Of a DNA stretch of 64,000 nt, positions 1-8,657 are shown piece after piece. This DNA comes from Orbaceae bacterium BiB (GTDB lineage Bacteria > Pseudomonadota > Gammaproteobacteria > Enterobacterales > Orbaceae), in assembly GCA_036251205.1 (NCBI GenBank), contig CP133958.1, positions 124,001-188,000 of the forward strand, read 5' to 3'. Every line of letters begins with the position of its first letter. The first letter of the stretch is position 1. Made by a program: the position numbers and the translations under genes. The notes below the pieces were generated by a model that saw only the letters and a program-made list of their open reading frames with translations, was not told the origin of the DNA and searched no databases.

Positions 1-165
1 TATTGTGAAAAGGTTTACGCTATTTTGTTCATATAGTGATAAGGGAGTTTAATATATAATTTATTTCTATTTATTTGATGTATCCTTGTTTAAACTTTCT
101 TATATTGTAAATAAAAATTAAGAAAAGATATACATCAATTAAGCTAAGACATGGGGTAAATTTGA

Positions 166-678
166 ATGATAAATTTATTTGAATTATCAAATAAAAAAGA
201 TCGTCACTTATGGACGATGATTTATGTTGGAATCATAGCAGGTATTTTTTCAGCATTAGTTAAATCGGGTTTTGAAACATTAATTCCGCCAAGAACACCT
301 GAAACAATGCCACCACCGATGGTATTATTAGAAAAATTAGGATTCAATGTTAGTACTATGGATTATCATTGGTTAGGTACTACGATTAACTGGGGTGGTA
401 ATGGAGTACATATTCTTTTTTCTATCGCAATAGCTATAATCTACTGTGTAGTATGTGAATATTTAGTAAAAGCTAAAATGTTGCATGGTGTTATTTTTGG
501 TGTCGGTGTCTCTGTTTTTGCACATGGATTAGTTGTACCTTTATTAGGTTTATCTGGTTGGTTATGGCTTGCAGGTCCTGAAGCTTTAATCTCTGAATTT
601 ATTGGTACTGCATTTTGGATTTGGTCTATAGAAGCAATTAGAAGTGATCTGCGTTATCGATTAGTTAGACATAATTAA
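166..678 (+). CDS. yagU: YagU-family (DUF1440) inner membrane protein
   Basis: This 170-residue protein resembles the YagU/DUF1440 family of small inner membrane proteins. E. coli YagU has been linked to acid tolerance, but no biochemical activity is established. Hydrophobic segments lie near residues 17-33, 78-96, 105-127 and 130-155, separated by a polar proline-rich stretch (IPPRTPETMPPPMV) that probably sits outside the membrane. The ATG follows a GGGG-containing ribosome site. It stands alone, with a hairpin 29 bp after its stop. It is somewhat shorter than E. coli YagU (about 200 residues). Family assignment is by recognition and moderately sure; function is unknown. Confidence 0.7.
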   Translation: MINLFELSNKKDRHLWTMIYVGIIAGIFSALVKSGFETLIPPRTPETMPPPMVLLEKLGFNVSTMDYHWLGTTINWGGNGVHILFSIAIAIIYCVVCEYLVKAKMLHGVIFGVGVSVFAHGLVVPLLGLSGWLWLAGPEALISEFIGTAFWIWSIEAIRSDLRYRLVRHN

Positions 679-706
679 TGCTTTCACTTTAGTTCGTTGT
701 AAATAA

Positions 707-738
707 ACGGGTAGTTAACCTAATATAGAGCTACCCGT
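707..738 (+). terminator. Hairpin, candidate terminator after the yagU-like gene
   Basis: ACGGGTAG (707-714) pairs with CTACCCGT (731-738) around a 16-base loop. The following bases are AT-rich (ATTATT) but lack a clean T-run, so it is a weak intrinsic terminator candidate. Confidence 0.4.
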
Positions 739-1070
739 ATTATTCGCCTCCATATAAAATATAGTCAATTATGATATATTTCTATTCTACATGTTTTTAT
801 TATTGCTTCTGTCTTTGACTCTTTAACATTGAGCCCTATACAAATATTAATAAACGTTTTACTCATTAGCCCGCAATCGCTACTCGACTGAGTAGATATC
901 AGTTCAATCATATTAAAATCGGTGCGAGTTTGTATGAATTTTTTGGCCGAGGATACATTTAAATAAGGATATTTTTAAAATTTTAACTTCAAATATATAT
1001 GATATTGGTGATAAGATGAAAACCAATTTAGTTGGGTATTAATAAATTTTAAAATAGATTTTTAGATTAT
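739..1070. other. Intergenic stretch with no gene seen
   Basis: AT-rich non-coding sequence between the yagU-like gene and the EIIA gene. No open frame with a ribosome site was found. The only local structure noticed is a short hairpin, CTACTC (880-885) with GAGTAG (890-895) around GACT. Promoters for the next gene must lie here or just downstream, but no clear -35/-10 pair stands out. Confidence 0.4.
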
Positions 1071-1101
1071 TGCATAATTGTTAAATGACTCGAATTATGC
1101 A
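1071..1101. promoter_or_regulatory. Perfect 9-bp inverted repeat upstream of EIIA gene
   Basis: TGCATAATT (1071-1079) is mirrored exactly by AATTATGCA (1093-1101) across 13 bases, ending 26 bp before the start codon. It could be an operator for a dimeric regulator or a leader hairpin. The sequence alone does not decide, and no regulator gene is adjacent. Confidence 0.45.
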
Positions 1102-1127
1102 TAGATTCATTGATTAAGGAGAGATAG

Positions 1128-1616
1128 ATGTTTGGCTTATTTAAGAGAAAGCAAAAACAAGTAGCGCTTTTTTCGGTATGTGATGGCATATTAAAATCGA
1201 TAGAAAAAGTTAATGATACTGTATTTGCTGATAAAATTATGGGCGATGGATTTGCCGTTACGCCTGTTAGTGGTAGAGTCAGCATTAATTCACCGATTAA
1301 AGGAAAGGTGATGAGTATTTTCCCAACTAAACATGCTATTACTTTTGTTACTGATGAAGGTGTTGAAGGTCTAGTTCATATGGGAATTGACACGGTTGCT
1401 TTAAAAGGTGACGGTTTTAATATCTTTGTCGAAGAAGGTCAAAGTGTCGATCACAATACGCGTCTTGCTGAAATGAATGTTGATTTTATTCTCGAGCAAG
1501 GTAAAGATACTGATATTATCACTGTTTTCACTAATTTAGATGAAAATAAAAAACTTGCAATATCCGAAACTGGAGATGTAAAAAAAGCCCAATCAATAGG
1601 CTGCATCACACTTTAA
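1128..1616 (+). CDS. crr: Glucose-type PTS EIIA component (Crr-like), orphan
   Basis: A 162-residue single-domain EIIA of the glucose family (E. coli Crr is about 169). The conserved pair of active histidines is present: His69 in TKHAITF and the phosphoacceptor His84 in GLVHMGIDTVALKGDGF. In the cell it would take phosphate from HPr and pass it to EIIB domains of glucose-type permeases. In enterics it also controls adenylate cyclase and inducer exclusion. The ATG is preceded by a strong AAGGAGAG site. Unlike the usual ptsH-ptsI-crr operon it stands alone, flanked by an upstream inverted repeat and a downstream terminator. Either crr has been relocated in this lineage or this is an additional EIIA; the window cannot tell which. 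Confidence 0.88.
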   Translation: MFGLFKRKQKQVALFSVCDGILKSIEKVNDTVFADKIMGDGFAVTPVSGRVSINSPIKGKVMSIFPTKHAITFVTDEGVEGLVHMGIDTVALKGDGFNIFVEEGQSVDHNTRLAEMNVDFILEQGKDTDIITVFTNLDENKKLAISETGDVKKAQSIGCITL

Positions 1617-1631
1617 ATCCTGTTGCTTAGT

Positions 1632-1675
1632 ATATAAATAGATTAATAAGGTAACTCGATTTAATCTATTTATAT
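1632..1675 (+). terminator. Terminator after EIIA gene
   Basis: A perfect 15-bp AT-rich stem (1632-1646 with 1661-1675) and a 14-base loop start 15 bp past the EIIA stop, followed by CCTCTTTTATT. The low GC of the stem lowers confidence. Confidence 0.5.
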
Positions 1676-1782
1676 CCTCTTTTATTACAGCCAATGTCCA
1701 TAAAAAATGAGTAATGTCAAAGAGTATTAACCATAAAAAGTTGGTGCATCTTGCTTGAAATTCAATTTTTCTTCATTTATAC

Positions 1783-1794
1783 TTAGCCGACTAA
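1783..1794. promoter_or_regulatory. Probable MarR operator, copy 1
   Basis: TTAGCCGACTAA lies 15 bp upstream of the marR-type gene and differs at one base from TTAGCCGGCTAA found before the hlyD-type gene. Near-palindromic and repeated at both promoters of the cluster, it is the likely autoregulatory site of the MarR protein. Confidence 0.6.
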
Positions 1795-1809
1795 TTAAAT
1801 TTTGGTGTA

Positions 1810-2316
1810 ATGATGGATTATAAAGCAAGAATATTACCAACGAGAGATGCATTATCTCGTGTACAAAAACAAGGAAATTTAGATACTGACGTTTCTGGTA
1901 TTGATCTTGTTTTAAATTTAATTACTACGGCAGATTTAATTCGTGCCAGTATTTATAAACAACTAACTGAAAATCATGGTATATCAGAAGGCAAATTTGC
2001 TCTTTTGATGTCTCTTTATGGTGAAGGGGCAACAACCGCGAGTGATTTAGCATTACGTATTGGTGTCACTCCAGCAACTGTTTCTATTATGGTCAAACGT
2101 ATGTTAGCGGCACCGGAACCACTCATTTCTATGTCTATTAATAATGATGATGGTCGTTCTCGCCTAATCACACTGACATCAGTCGGTTTAGAGCTTATTA
2201 AGCAATCGCTACCAGAACATTTCAAATCAGTAAAGACGTTTTCTGCTGTACTAAATGAACAGGAACGTGAATCTTTAATCACTATGTTGCGCAAACTGCT
2301 TCGAGCTGAAAGTTAG
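1810..2316 (+). CDS. MarR-family transcriptional regulator of efflux cluster
   Basis: A 168-residue winged-helix repressor similar in size to EmrR/MprA. The recognition helix region is around residues 75-98 (TASDLALRIGVTPATVSIMVKRM) and the wing around 109-124 (NNDDGRSRLITLTSVG). MarR proteins bind palindromes as dimers and release DNA when they bind small aromatic or lipophilic ligands. The HlyD/permease pair follows 80 bp downstream, with near-identical palindromes before both units, so it most likely represses itself and that transporter. Two adjacent ATGs (1810, 1813) are possible starts. The inducing ligand is unknown. Confidence 0.85.
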   Translation: MMDYKARILPTRDALSRVQKQGNLDTDVSGIDLVLNLITTADLIRASIYKQLTENHGISEGKFALLMSLYGEGATTASDLALRIGVTPATVSIMVKRMLAAPEPLISMSINNDDGRSRLITLTSVGLELIKQSLPEHFKSVKTFSAVLNEQERESLITMLRKLLRAES

Positions 2317-2358
2317 ACTAATTATCCAATTATAATCATTAGCCATATTTTAACTAAA

Positions 2359-2376
2359 TATTTAGCCGGCTAAATA
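2359..2376. promoter_or_regulatory. Probable MarR operator, copy 2 (18-bp perfect palindrome)
   Basis: TATTTAGCCGGCTAAATA is a perfect 18-bp palindrome 20 bp before the hlyD-type start codon. Its core TTAGCCGGCTAA matches the site before the regulator gene at 11 of 12 bases. Confidence 0.7.
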
Positions 2377-2396
2377 AAAAGGAATTAAATTTAATT

Positions 2397-3521
2397 ATGA
2401 AAAAAATTGTTTCTATACCGCTAACATTTCTGGGATTACTGCTTATTGGCTCGAGCTTAATCTATTTTGGTTCAAGAAATGATGCGGTTTCAGTTGCTAA
2501 ATATATCAAATCAGGGGTATTAACAGCCGATCAAGTCAATGTGGCTTTTCAAAATGTAGGTGGGAAACTTGTTGAACGTAAAGTAGAAGAGTCCCAATGG
2601 GTCAAAAAAGGTGATATTTTAATGGTACTTGATGATAGGGATACAGCTATCGCTATTGAAAAAAACAAAGCGATGATTGATGCTCGGGAAGCTGCCATTC
2701 GTGCTGAAGAGTTATCTATTAATATTGATATTAATGAAACTAATCTGACTGAACTATCAACATGGCGAGCAATTGAAGAGTTACAAGCTAAATTAGATGC
2801 GGCTAAGGCGACTAAAGAACTTGCACAAACTGAATTTAATCGTGCATTAAAATTAAGTAAAACAGATAGTATCTCTAAATCGGCATTTGATACTGCCCAA
2901 AATGATCTCATCATCGCTAATATGGCGATAATTCAGTTAGAAAGCCAGCTAGCGGCTAAAACAATTGGTAGTAGCGCTGAACAACGCGAGAAATTGGTTA
3001 AGTCAAAAAATGCACAAGATATGCAGCTACAATCCATTAGCCAATTACGCGATAAAATTATCAATCGCAAAAATGTACTTGCTCAACTACAAGCTCAATT
3101 AGCGCAATCTAACGCCGATTTGAAACAACTTGAACTCAATTATCAACGTCTAACTTTAGTTGCACCAGAGGATGGTAAAATATTAAAGCTAATGTATGAG
3201 GTGGGTGAATTAGTACCAACTGGCGCCCCTGCGGTATTATTGGAAACTGAGCGTCAATACGTTGACATCTATGTAAATGAAAATATGGTCAATGATTATT
3301 TACCAAAAACAGCGGTAATTGCCTATGTACCAGCTATTGATCGTAATGTTAATGGGACGGTTCGTTTTGCAACCATGGCGCCTTCTTTTGCAGACTTACG
3401 ATTAACTCGAGAGCGAGGACAAGCCGATTTAACCTCTTATCAAATTAGAATTTATATTAATAAGATGGAAAAATTACATACAGGTATGACTATTGAGGTT
3501 GATAATGCAAAATATCATTAA
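2397..3521 (+). CDS. HlyD/EmrA-type membrane fusion protein
   Basis: A 374-residue periplasmic adaptor. It has one N-terminal membrane anchor (residues about 5-25), a first half of the lipoyl-like domain (about 38-85, with VGGKLVERKVEESQWVKKGDIL), a long helical coiled-coil hairpin (about 85-250, rich in Gln, Ala and Leu), the second lipoyl half (VAPEDGKILKLMYEVGELV) and a beta-barrel C-terminal part. Such proteins link an inner-membrane exporter to an outer-membrane channel. The permease gene overlaps its 3' end by 17 bp, so the two are translationally coupled. No TolC-type gene is in the window. The cargo is unknown; MarR control suggests a toxic lipophilic compound. Confidence 0.85.
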   Translation: MKKIVSIPLTFLGLLLIGSSLIYFGSRNDAVSVAKYIKSGVLTADQVNVAFQNVGGKLVERKVEESQWVKKGDILMVLDDRDTAIAIEKNKAMIDAREAAIRAEELSINIDINETNLTELSTWRAIEELQAKLDAAKATKELAQTEFNRALKLSKTDSISKSAFDTAQNDLIIANMAIIQLESQLAAKTIGSSAEQREKLVKSKNAQDMQLQSISQLRDKIINRKNVLAQLQAQLAQSNADLKQLELNYQRLTLVAPEDGKILKLMYEVGELVPTGAPAVLLETERQYVDIYVNENMVNDYLPKTAVIAYVPAIDRNVNGTVRFATMAPSFADLRLTRERGQADLTSYQIRIYINKMEKLHTGMTIEVDNAKYH

Positions 3522-4689
3522 CTCTATGATAGAAGAATTGCAAGCAATGATGTCTGGACATTTTGTACCTTATCATAAAGCGGCCATTATGGTTGCAGCT
3601 GTTGTTGCGCTAATATTCTCTCTTATTTTTAGACATGGCATCGTTTTTGAAGGGAAAGTATCTGTTATTGACTTAGATGGTTCTCATTATTCAACCGAGC
3701 TTATTAGTAAGATTAATACGTCACCTTATATTGCAATCAGTGAAGTAATACGTAGCCCTGTTGATCCAACTGTACTGGTTTCTCATGATCGTAATATCGG
3801 TGTTTTATATATTCCTAAAGGTTTAGAGAAAAGCTTAAAAAAGGGCGATAATTCGATAAATCTTGGCTATTTTGCCGATTATAGTAATGAAGCGCAAAAT
3901 GCTAAAGTTATTCAGACATTGCATGAAATAGTCCCTGAACTCGGTGCCGAAATTAGCGTTAATCGCGTTGCTACACTAGGACTGGGTAATGAAGAGACAG
4001 AAGCTGTTTTATCACCAATGAAACTGACATCAAGGAGTCTATTTAATCCAACTAGCTCATCAACTATTTCAACGAGCATTTATTTTGTCTATTTCTTTTC
4101 ATCATTAACTTATGGCTTAACTACATTAATGATTATCGGACGATTAAAAGTGACGGGTGTTTGGCAAATCACATTAGAAAGAGGCTGTTTGGCATTAATG
4201 AGCCGAATTATACCTTATACCTTTTTCTATACTTCGGCAATTACCTTTATAACGGCTATATTTGTTTTTTTTGGACAATTAAAGTTTGATGGTAATTATT
4301 TTGCTTATGTACCAAGTCTATTTATGACTGGATTAGCCTTTGGGTGGTTAGCGCTACTTCTTTCTTGGACAACTCAAAATCCAGGTCAGGGCGCAGGTAA
4401 AATGGTCTTTCTAGTACCGCCGGGCTTTATTTGTGGTGGTGCAACAATGGCAGTTGGGTTTTTACCTATTTGGGCTTATTATCTAAGTTATGCTTTCCCT
4501 TTAGTATGGCAATACCGTTTTTACCGTGATTTCGCACTTAAAGGACAAACGCTTGTTGATATGTTAGCAACTTATGGTGCTTATATTATCTATTTGACTG
4601 TTATTGCTTTAGTGCTCAAATTACTTTGCGAGCGAGCCTCAAAAAATATAATGTTTGTAAAAGACATGCCATTATCAGGTATACATTAA
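3505..4689 (+). CDS. ABC-2 type permease (YhhJ/YbhR-like) without a local ATPase
   Basis: A 394-residue membrane protein with the ABC-2 permease layout: one N-terminal membrane helix (about 26-43), a large extracytoplasmic domain (about 45-185), then five or so helices from about residue 190 to the C-terminus. The ATG at 3505 is preferred because GAGG at 3495-3498 gives it a six-base spacing; earlier TTG codons overlap that site. It overlaps the hlyD-type gene. Normally such permeases need an ABC ATPase subunit, but no ATPase gene lies in the cluster. An ATPase encoded elsewhere is the simplest explanation. Confidence 0.78.
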   Translation: MQNIINSMIEELQAMMSGHFVPYHKAAIMVAAVVALIFSLIFRHGIVFEGKVSVIDLDGSHYSTELISKINTSPYIAISEVIRSPVDPTVLVSHDRNIGVLYIPKGLEKSLKKGDNSINLGYFADYSNEAQNAKVIQTLHEIVPELGAEISVNRVATLGLGNEETEAVLSPMKLTSRSLFNPTSSSTISTSIYFVYFFSSLTYGLTTLMIIGRLKVTGVWQITLERGCLALMSRIIPYTFFYTSAITFITAIFVFFGQLKFDGNYFAYVPSLFMTGLAFGWLALLLSWTTQNPGQGAGKMVFLVPPGFICGGATMAVGFLPIWAYYLSYAFPLVWQYRFYRDFALKGQTLVDMLATYGAYIIYLTVIALVLKLLCERASKNIMFVKDMPLSGIH

Positions 4690-5022
4690 ATCAATAATAA
4701 TATTTATATTCGGGTAATTATGTAATTATTTTGACTATTTTATAATTTAATATGTTTCTTATATCAATTCTGAGTTATTTAACTTAAATATCATGTTTAA
4801 TTAATTATAAAAGTCATTCTTAAATTAGTTTTTTTAATCAAAATTCAGCATCTTCCCATATTGACAATATCTATAGTGAGGATAATCTATTGGTAAATAA
4901 TATTATTAATATTTTTGCTGCATATTTAATTATTTTTCTTGAATAATTATTCATTATCTTGATAGGATAGATATAACTCCGTAGCAGATCACATAAAAAA
5001 TAATGAGCAATGAGGATTTATT
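4690..5022 (+). promoter_or_regulatory. Intergenic region with candidate promoter for the acn-icd operon
   Basis: A 333-bp AT-rich gap. TTGACA at 4861-4866 is a perfect -35 hexamer, followed after 16 bases by TAATCT (4883-4888) as a plausible -10. This would give a leader of roughly 130 bases before the aconitase ATG, which has a GAGGA ribosome site. No coding frame was recognised. Confidence 0.45.
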
Positions 5023-7293
5023 ATGATTTTTGATTTTGAATTGATTCAACATATCTATAGTCGTTATCAAGATAAAATTAACCATATTCGACAGGTTATT
5101 GGTCGTCCTTTAACCCTATCGGAGAAAATCCTTTATGCCCACTTAGCCCAAGATGAGACATTAAAAGATTATAAACGTGGTGTAGATTATGTTAACTTTG
5201 CCCCAGATCGTGTCGCTATGCAAGATGCAACGGCACAAATGGCATTATTACAATTAATGAATTCAGGACGTGAACGCGTCGCGGTACCATCATCAGTTCA
5301 CTGTGATCACTTAATTCAAGCGTATAAAAATGCTTATGATGATCTGATTATTGCCGAAAATACCAATCAGGAAGTGTATCAATTTTTGCGTGATGTTTCG
5401 AATAAATATGGTATTGGTTTTTGGAAGCCAGATGCTGGTATTATTCATCAAGTCGTATTAGAAAATTATGCTTTTCCTGGTGGAATGATGATTGGTACTG
5501 ATTCCCATACTCCAAATGCAGGTGGGTTATCAATGATCGCCATTGGTGTTGGTGGTGCTGATGCAGTTGATGTTATGGCCGGTATGTCGTGGGAATTAAA
5601 AATGCCTCGTTTGATTGGGGTAAAATTGACAGGAAAATTATCGGGTTGGTCATCTGCAAAAGATGTGATTTTGAAATTAGCTGGAATTTTGACGGTAAAA
5701 GGTGGGACTAACTCAATTATCGAATATTTTGGTGAGGGGACTCAATCTTTATCGGCAACAGGTAAAGCAACTATCTGTAATATGGGGGCTGAAGTAGGGG
5801 CAACAACATCAATATTTCCATACGATCAAAAATCAGCTGACTATTTAGCAATAACCGGTCGTCAAGAAATCGTTAGCCTTGCGTCTAAACTTGCTGACTG
5901 CTTTAACCCAGATGATGAAGTATTAATTAATCCAAAACACTATTATGATCAAGTGATTGAAATTAATTTATCCGAATTAGAACCTTATGTTAATGGTCCA
6001 TTTACTCCAGATTTAGCTTATCCTATTTCTCAATTAGCGAAAGCAGTTAAAGAACATAATTATCCAAATAATATGGAAGTTGGTTTAATCGGCTCTTGTA
6101 CTAACTCTTCTTATGAAGATATGACTAGAGCTGCTTCTATTATTGATAGTGCTAATAAACTAGGTTTAACAGTTAAAGCCAAATTGATTATTAATCCAGG
6201 CTCAGAACAGGTCAAATTTACTGCTCAGCGAGATGGAATATTGGATAAATTTACTCAAGCTGGTGCTGTGATTATGGCTAACGCGTGTGGCCCTTGTATT
6301 GGACAGTGGCGACGTGATGAGGTTGCTGATGAGCATCGAAATTCTATTGTTACCTCATTCAATCGTAATTTTGCTAAACGTAATGATGGTAATCCAAATA
6401 CATATGCTTTTGTTTGTTCTCCTGAGATTGTTTCTGCATTATCGGTAGCAGGAACATTAACATTCAATCCACTGACCGATACACTAACCAATGCGCAAGG
6501 TGAGCAAGTTAAACTTCCTGAACCAAAAGGGGAAGAGTTACCTAAACGAGGCTTTGCCGTGGATGATGCAGGTTATGTTGCTCCGATAAAAGACGGTAGT
6601 CATGTTACGGTTAATATTGCGCTAAATTCAAATCGTTTACAACAATTAGCACCATTTTCGCCTTGGAATGGTCAGGATATTATTGAACAACCATTATTAA
6701 TTAAAGTCGCGGGTAAATGTACTACTGACCATATTTCAATGGCTGGTAAATGGTTAAAATATCGAGGACATTTAGATAATATCTCTGACAATATGTTGAT
6801 TGGTGCAGTTAATGCATTTAATGAAAAAACTAATTCTGTTTTGGATCCGCAAACTCACCGTTATGTTGAAGTTCCTGCGCTAGCACGTAAATATAAAGCA
6901 CAAGGGATTGGTTCAGTCGTTGTTGCTGAAGAAAATTATGGTGAAGGCTCATCCCGAGAACATGCTGCAATGGAACCACGTTTTTTAAATGTAAAGGCGA
7001 TTATTGTTAAATCATTTGCCCGTATTCATGAAACGAATTTAAAGAAACAGGGAATGCTTGCATTAACCTTTGTGAATAAAGAAGATTACGATAAAGTACA
7101 GGAAGATGACAAAATTAGTATTTTAGGCCTAACTGAGTTTATGCCTGGGAAAAATTTAACGATGGTGCTACATCATCAAGATGGTAATGTGGAAGCTTTT
7201 CCTGTCTCTCATACCTATAATGAAGCCCAAATTGCTTGGTTTAAGGCCGGTAGTGCTTTAAATAAATTAAAATCAGACTTTAACCAGAAATAA
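5023..7293 (+). CDS. acn: Aconitate hydratase, mitochondrial/Bacteroidetes type
   Basis: A 756-residue [4Fe-4S] aconitase converting citrate to isocitrate in the cytoplasm. The cluster cysteines are Cys359 ([10 protein letters not shown]), Cys422 and Cys425 (ACGPCIGQW), almost the same numbers as in mature mammalian aconitase. [15 protein letters not shown]-like, [18 protein letters not shown] and [12 protein letters not shown] motifs all follow the mitochondrial subfamily. E. coli AcnA and AcnB are much longer (about 890 and 865). It is the first gene of a tight unit with icd (11-bp gap) and then citrate synthase. The subfamily and the operon order recall Bacteroides, which suggests lateral acquisition (inference). 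Confidence 0.95.
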   Translation: MIFDFELIQHIYSRYQDKINHIRQVIGRPLTLSEKILYAHLAQDETLKDYKRGVDYVNFAPDRVAMQDATAQMALLQLMNSGRERVAVPSSVHCDHLIQAYKNAYDDLIIAENTNQEVYQFLRDVSNKYGIGFWKPDAGIIHQVVLENYAFPGGMMIGTDSHTPNAGGLSMIAIGVGGADAVDVMAGMSWELKMPRLIGVKLTGKLSGWSSAKDVILKLAGILTVKGGTNSIIEYFGEGTQSLSATGKATICNMGAEVGATTSIFPYDQKSADYLAITGRQEIVSLASKLADCFNPDDEVLINPKHYYDQVIEINLSELEPYVNGPFTPDLAYPISQLAKAVKEHNYPNNMEVGLIGSCTNSSYEDMTRAASIIDSANKLGLTVKAKLIINPGSEQVKFTAQRDGILDKFTQAGAVIMANACGPCIGQWRRDEVADEHRNSIVTSFNRNFAKRNDGNPNTYAFVCSPEIVSALSVAGTLTFNPLTDTLTNAQGEQVKLPEPKGEELPKRGFAVDDAGYVAPIKDGSHVTVNIALNSNRLQQLAPFSPWNGQDIIEQPLLIKVAGKCTTDHISMAGKWLKYRGHLDNISDNMLIGAVNAFNEKTNSVLDPQTHRYVEVPALARKYKAQGIGSVVVAEENYGEGSSREHAAMEPRFLNVKAIIVKSFARIHETNLKKQGMLALTFVNKEDYDKVQEDDKISILGLTEFMPGKNLTMVLHHQDGNVEAFPVSHTYNEAQIAWFKAGSALNKLKSDFNQK

Positions 7294-7304
7294 AAGGATT
7301 TAAT

Positions 7305-8567
7305 ATGAGTAATAAAATTACTATTGTTAATGGCAAGCTTAATGTACCTAGTAATCCAATCATTCCTTTTATTGAAGGGGATGGCGTTGGTCCTGAAATT
7401 TGGCAGTCAGCTAAAGCCATTTTTGATCATGCCGTTGAAAAAGCTTATCAAGGTTCACGAAAAGTTGAATGGAAAGAAGTCCTTGCTGGTGAAAAATCAT
7501 TTAATATCAATAGTTCTTGGTTGCCTGATGAAACAATGAATGCATTTAAAGATTACTTAATTGGTATTAAAGGTCCGTTAACTACGCCAGTCGGTGGCGG
7601 AATTCGCTCTCTTAATGTTGCATTAAGACAAGAGTTGGATCTGTATGTTTGTTTACGTCCAGTAAGATGGTTTAAAGGCGTTGAATCACCGATTAAAGCG
7701 CCAGAAAAAGTTAATATGACGATTTTCCGTGAAAATACGGAAGATATCTATGCTGGAATTGAATGGCAACAAGGCACACCTGAAGCAAAAAAATTCTATC
7801 AATTTATAGCGCAAGAAATGGGCGTGAAAAAAGTTAGATTCCCGGAAACCTCATCTTTTGGCGTAAAACCAGTATCAATTGAAGGTTCAGAACGATTAAT
7901 ACGAGCTGCAATTGAATATGCAATTGTTCATCGTTTACCTTCTGTGACTTTAGTCCATAAAGGTAACATCATGAAGTTTACTGAAGGTGGTTTTAAACAA
8001 TGGGGTTATGAACTTGCTGAGCGCGAATTTGCTTCTAATGTTTTTACTATGCAACAGTTTGATAAACTCAAGAAAGAACAAGGTGTTTTAGTTGCAAAAG
8101 AGGCACTTAATTCAGCAAAAGCGGCTGGGAAAATTATTATTAAAGATGTTATTTGTGATGCTTTTTTACAAAATACACTACTTAAACCAGAAGAGTATTC
8201 TGTAATTGCGACACTTAATTTAAATGGTGATTATGTTTCAGATCAACTTGCTGCAATGGTTGGTGGAATTGGTATTGCACCCGGTGCTAATATTAACTAC
8301 TTAACTGGTCATGCTATTTTTGAAGCAACACATGGCACTGCTCCTGATATTGCTGGGCAAGATATGGCAAATCCATCTTCTCTGCTATTATCTGGGGTTA
8401 TGATGTTTGATTATTTAGGATGGTTTGAAGTCGGTAAATTAATCACTGATGCATTAGAAACGCTATTTCAAAAGGGTGAAGCAACTGTTGATCTTGCACG
8501 TTTTATGTCTAATGGTCATGAGCTCAAAACGAGTCAATTTACTCAAGCAATAATTAGTCATTTATAA
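7305..8567 (+). CDS. icd: Isocitrate dehydrogenase, probably NAD-dependent
   Basis: A 420-residue decarboxylating isocitrate dehydrogenase producing 2-oxoglutarate. It has GDGVGPE, the substrate serine loop [13 protein letters not shown] (Ser102, the site phosphorylated by AceK in E. coli), [24 protein letters not shown] and the cofactor loop [17 protein letters not shown]. The cofactor loop has Asp348-Ile349 where NADP enzymes have Lys-Tyr (E. coli Lys344-Tyr345), and a valine (395) at the position of Tyr391. These are hallmarks of NAD use, so NADH rather than NADPH is the expected product. It follows acn by 11 bp and precedes citrate synthase, forming the oxidative branch that feeds glutamate synthesis. 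A terminator-like hairpin follows. Confidence 0.93.
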   Translation: MSNKITIVNGKLNVPSNPIIPFIEGDGVGPEIWQSAKAIFDHAVEKAYQGSRKVEWKEVLAGEKSFNINSSWLPDETMNAFKDYLIGIKGPLTTPVGGGIRSLNVALRQELDLYVCLRPVRWFKGVESPIKAPEKVNMTIFRENTEDIYAGIEWQQGTPEAKKFYQFIAQEMGVKKVRFPETSSFGVKPVSIEGSERLIRAAIEYAIVHRLPSVTLVHKGNIMKFTEGGFKQWGYELAEREFASNVFTMQQFDKLKKEQGVLVAKEALNSAKAAGKIIIKDVICDAFLQNTLLKPEEYSVIATLNLNGDYVSDQLAAMVGGIGIAPGANINYLTGHAIFEATHGTAPDIAGQDMANPSSLLLSGVMMFDYLGWFEVGKLITDALETLFQKGEATVDLARFMSNGHELKTSQFTQAIISHL

Positions 8568-8584
8568 ATTTAATGGTCATTATT

Positions 8585-8615
8585 AGGATAAAGTTTTCTT
8601 TATCCTTTTATTTTT
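8585..8615 (+). terminator. Intrinsic terminator between icd and gltA
   Basis: AGGATAAAG (8585-8593), loop TTTT, CTTTATCCT (8598-8606), then a T-rich run TTTATTTTT. It would end or attenuate acn-icd transcription 40 bp before the citrate synthase start. Confidence 0.65.
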
Positions 8616-8657
8616 CTCACTAATGATATTAGTTGAGAGTATAAAATGGAGATGTTT

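Noticed and set aside
880-895. Short hairpin CTACTC/GAGTAG as a regulatory RNA
   Set aside because: A 6-bp stem alone in non-coding DNA with no T-run or neighbouring promoter is not enough.
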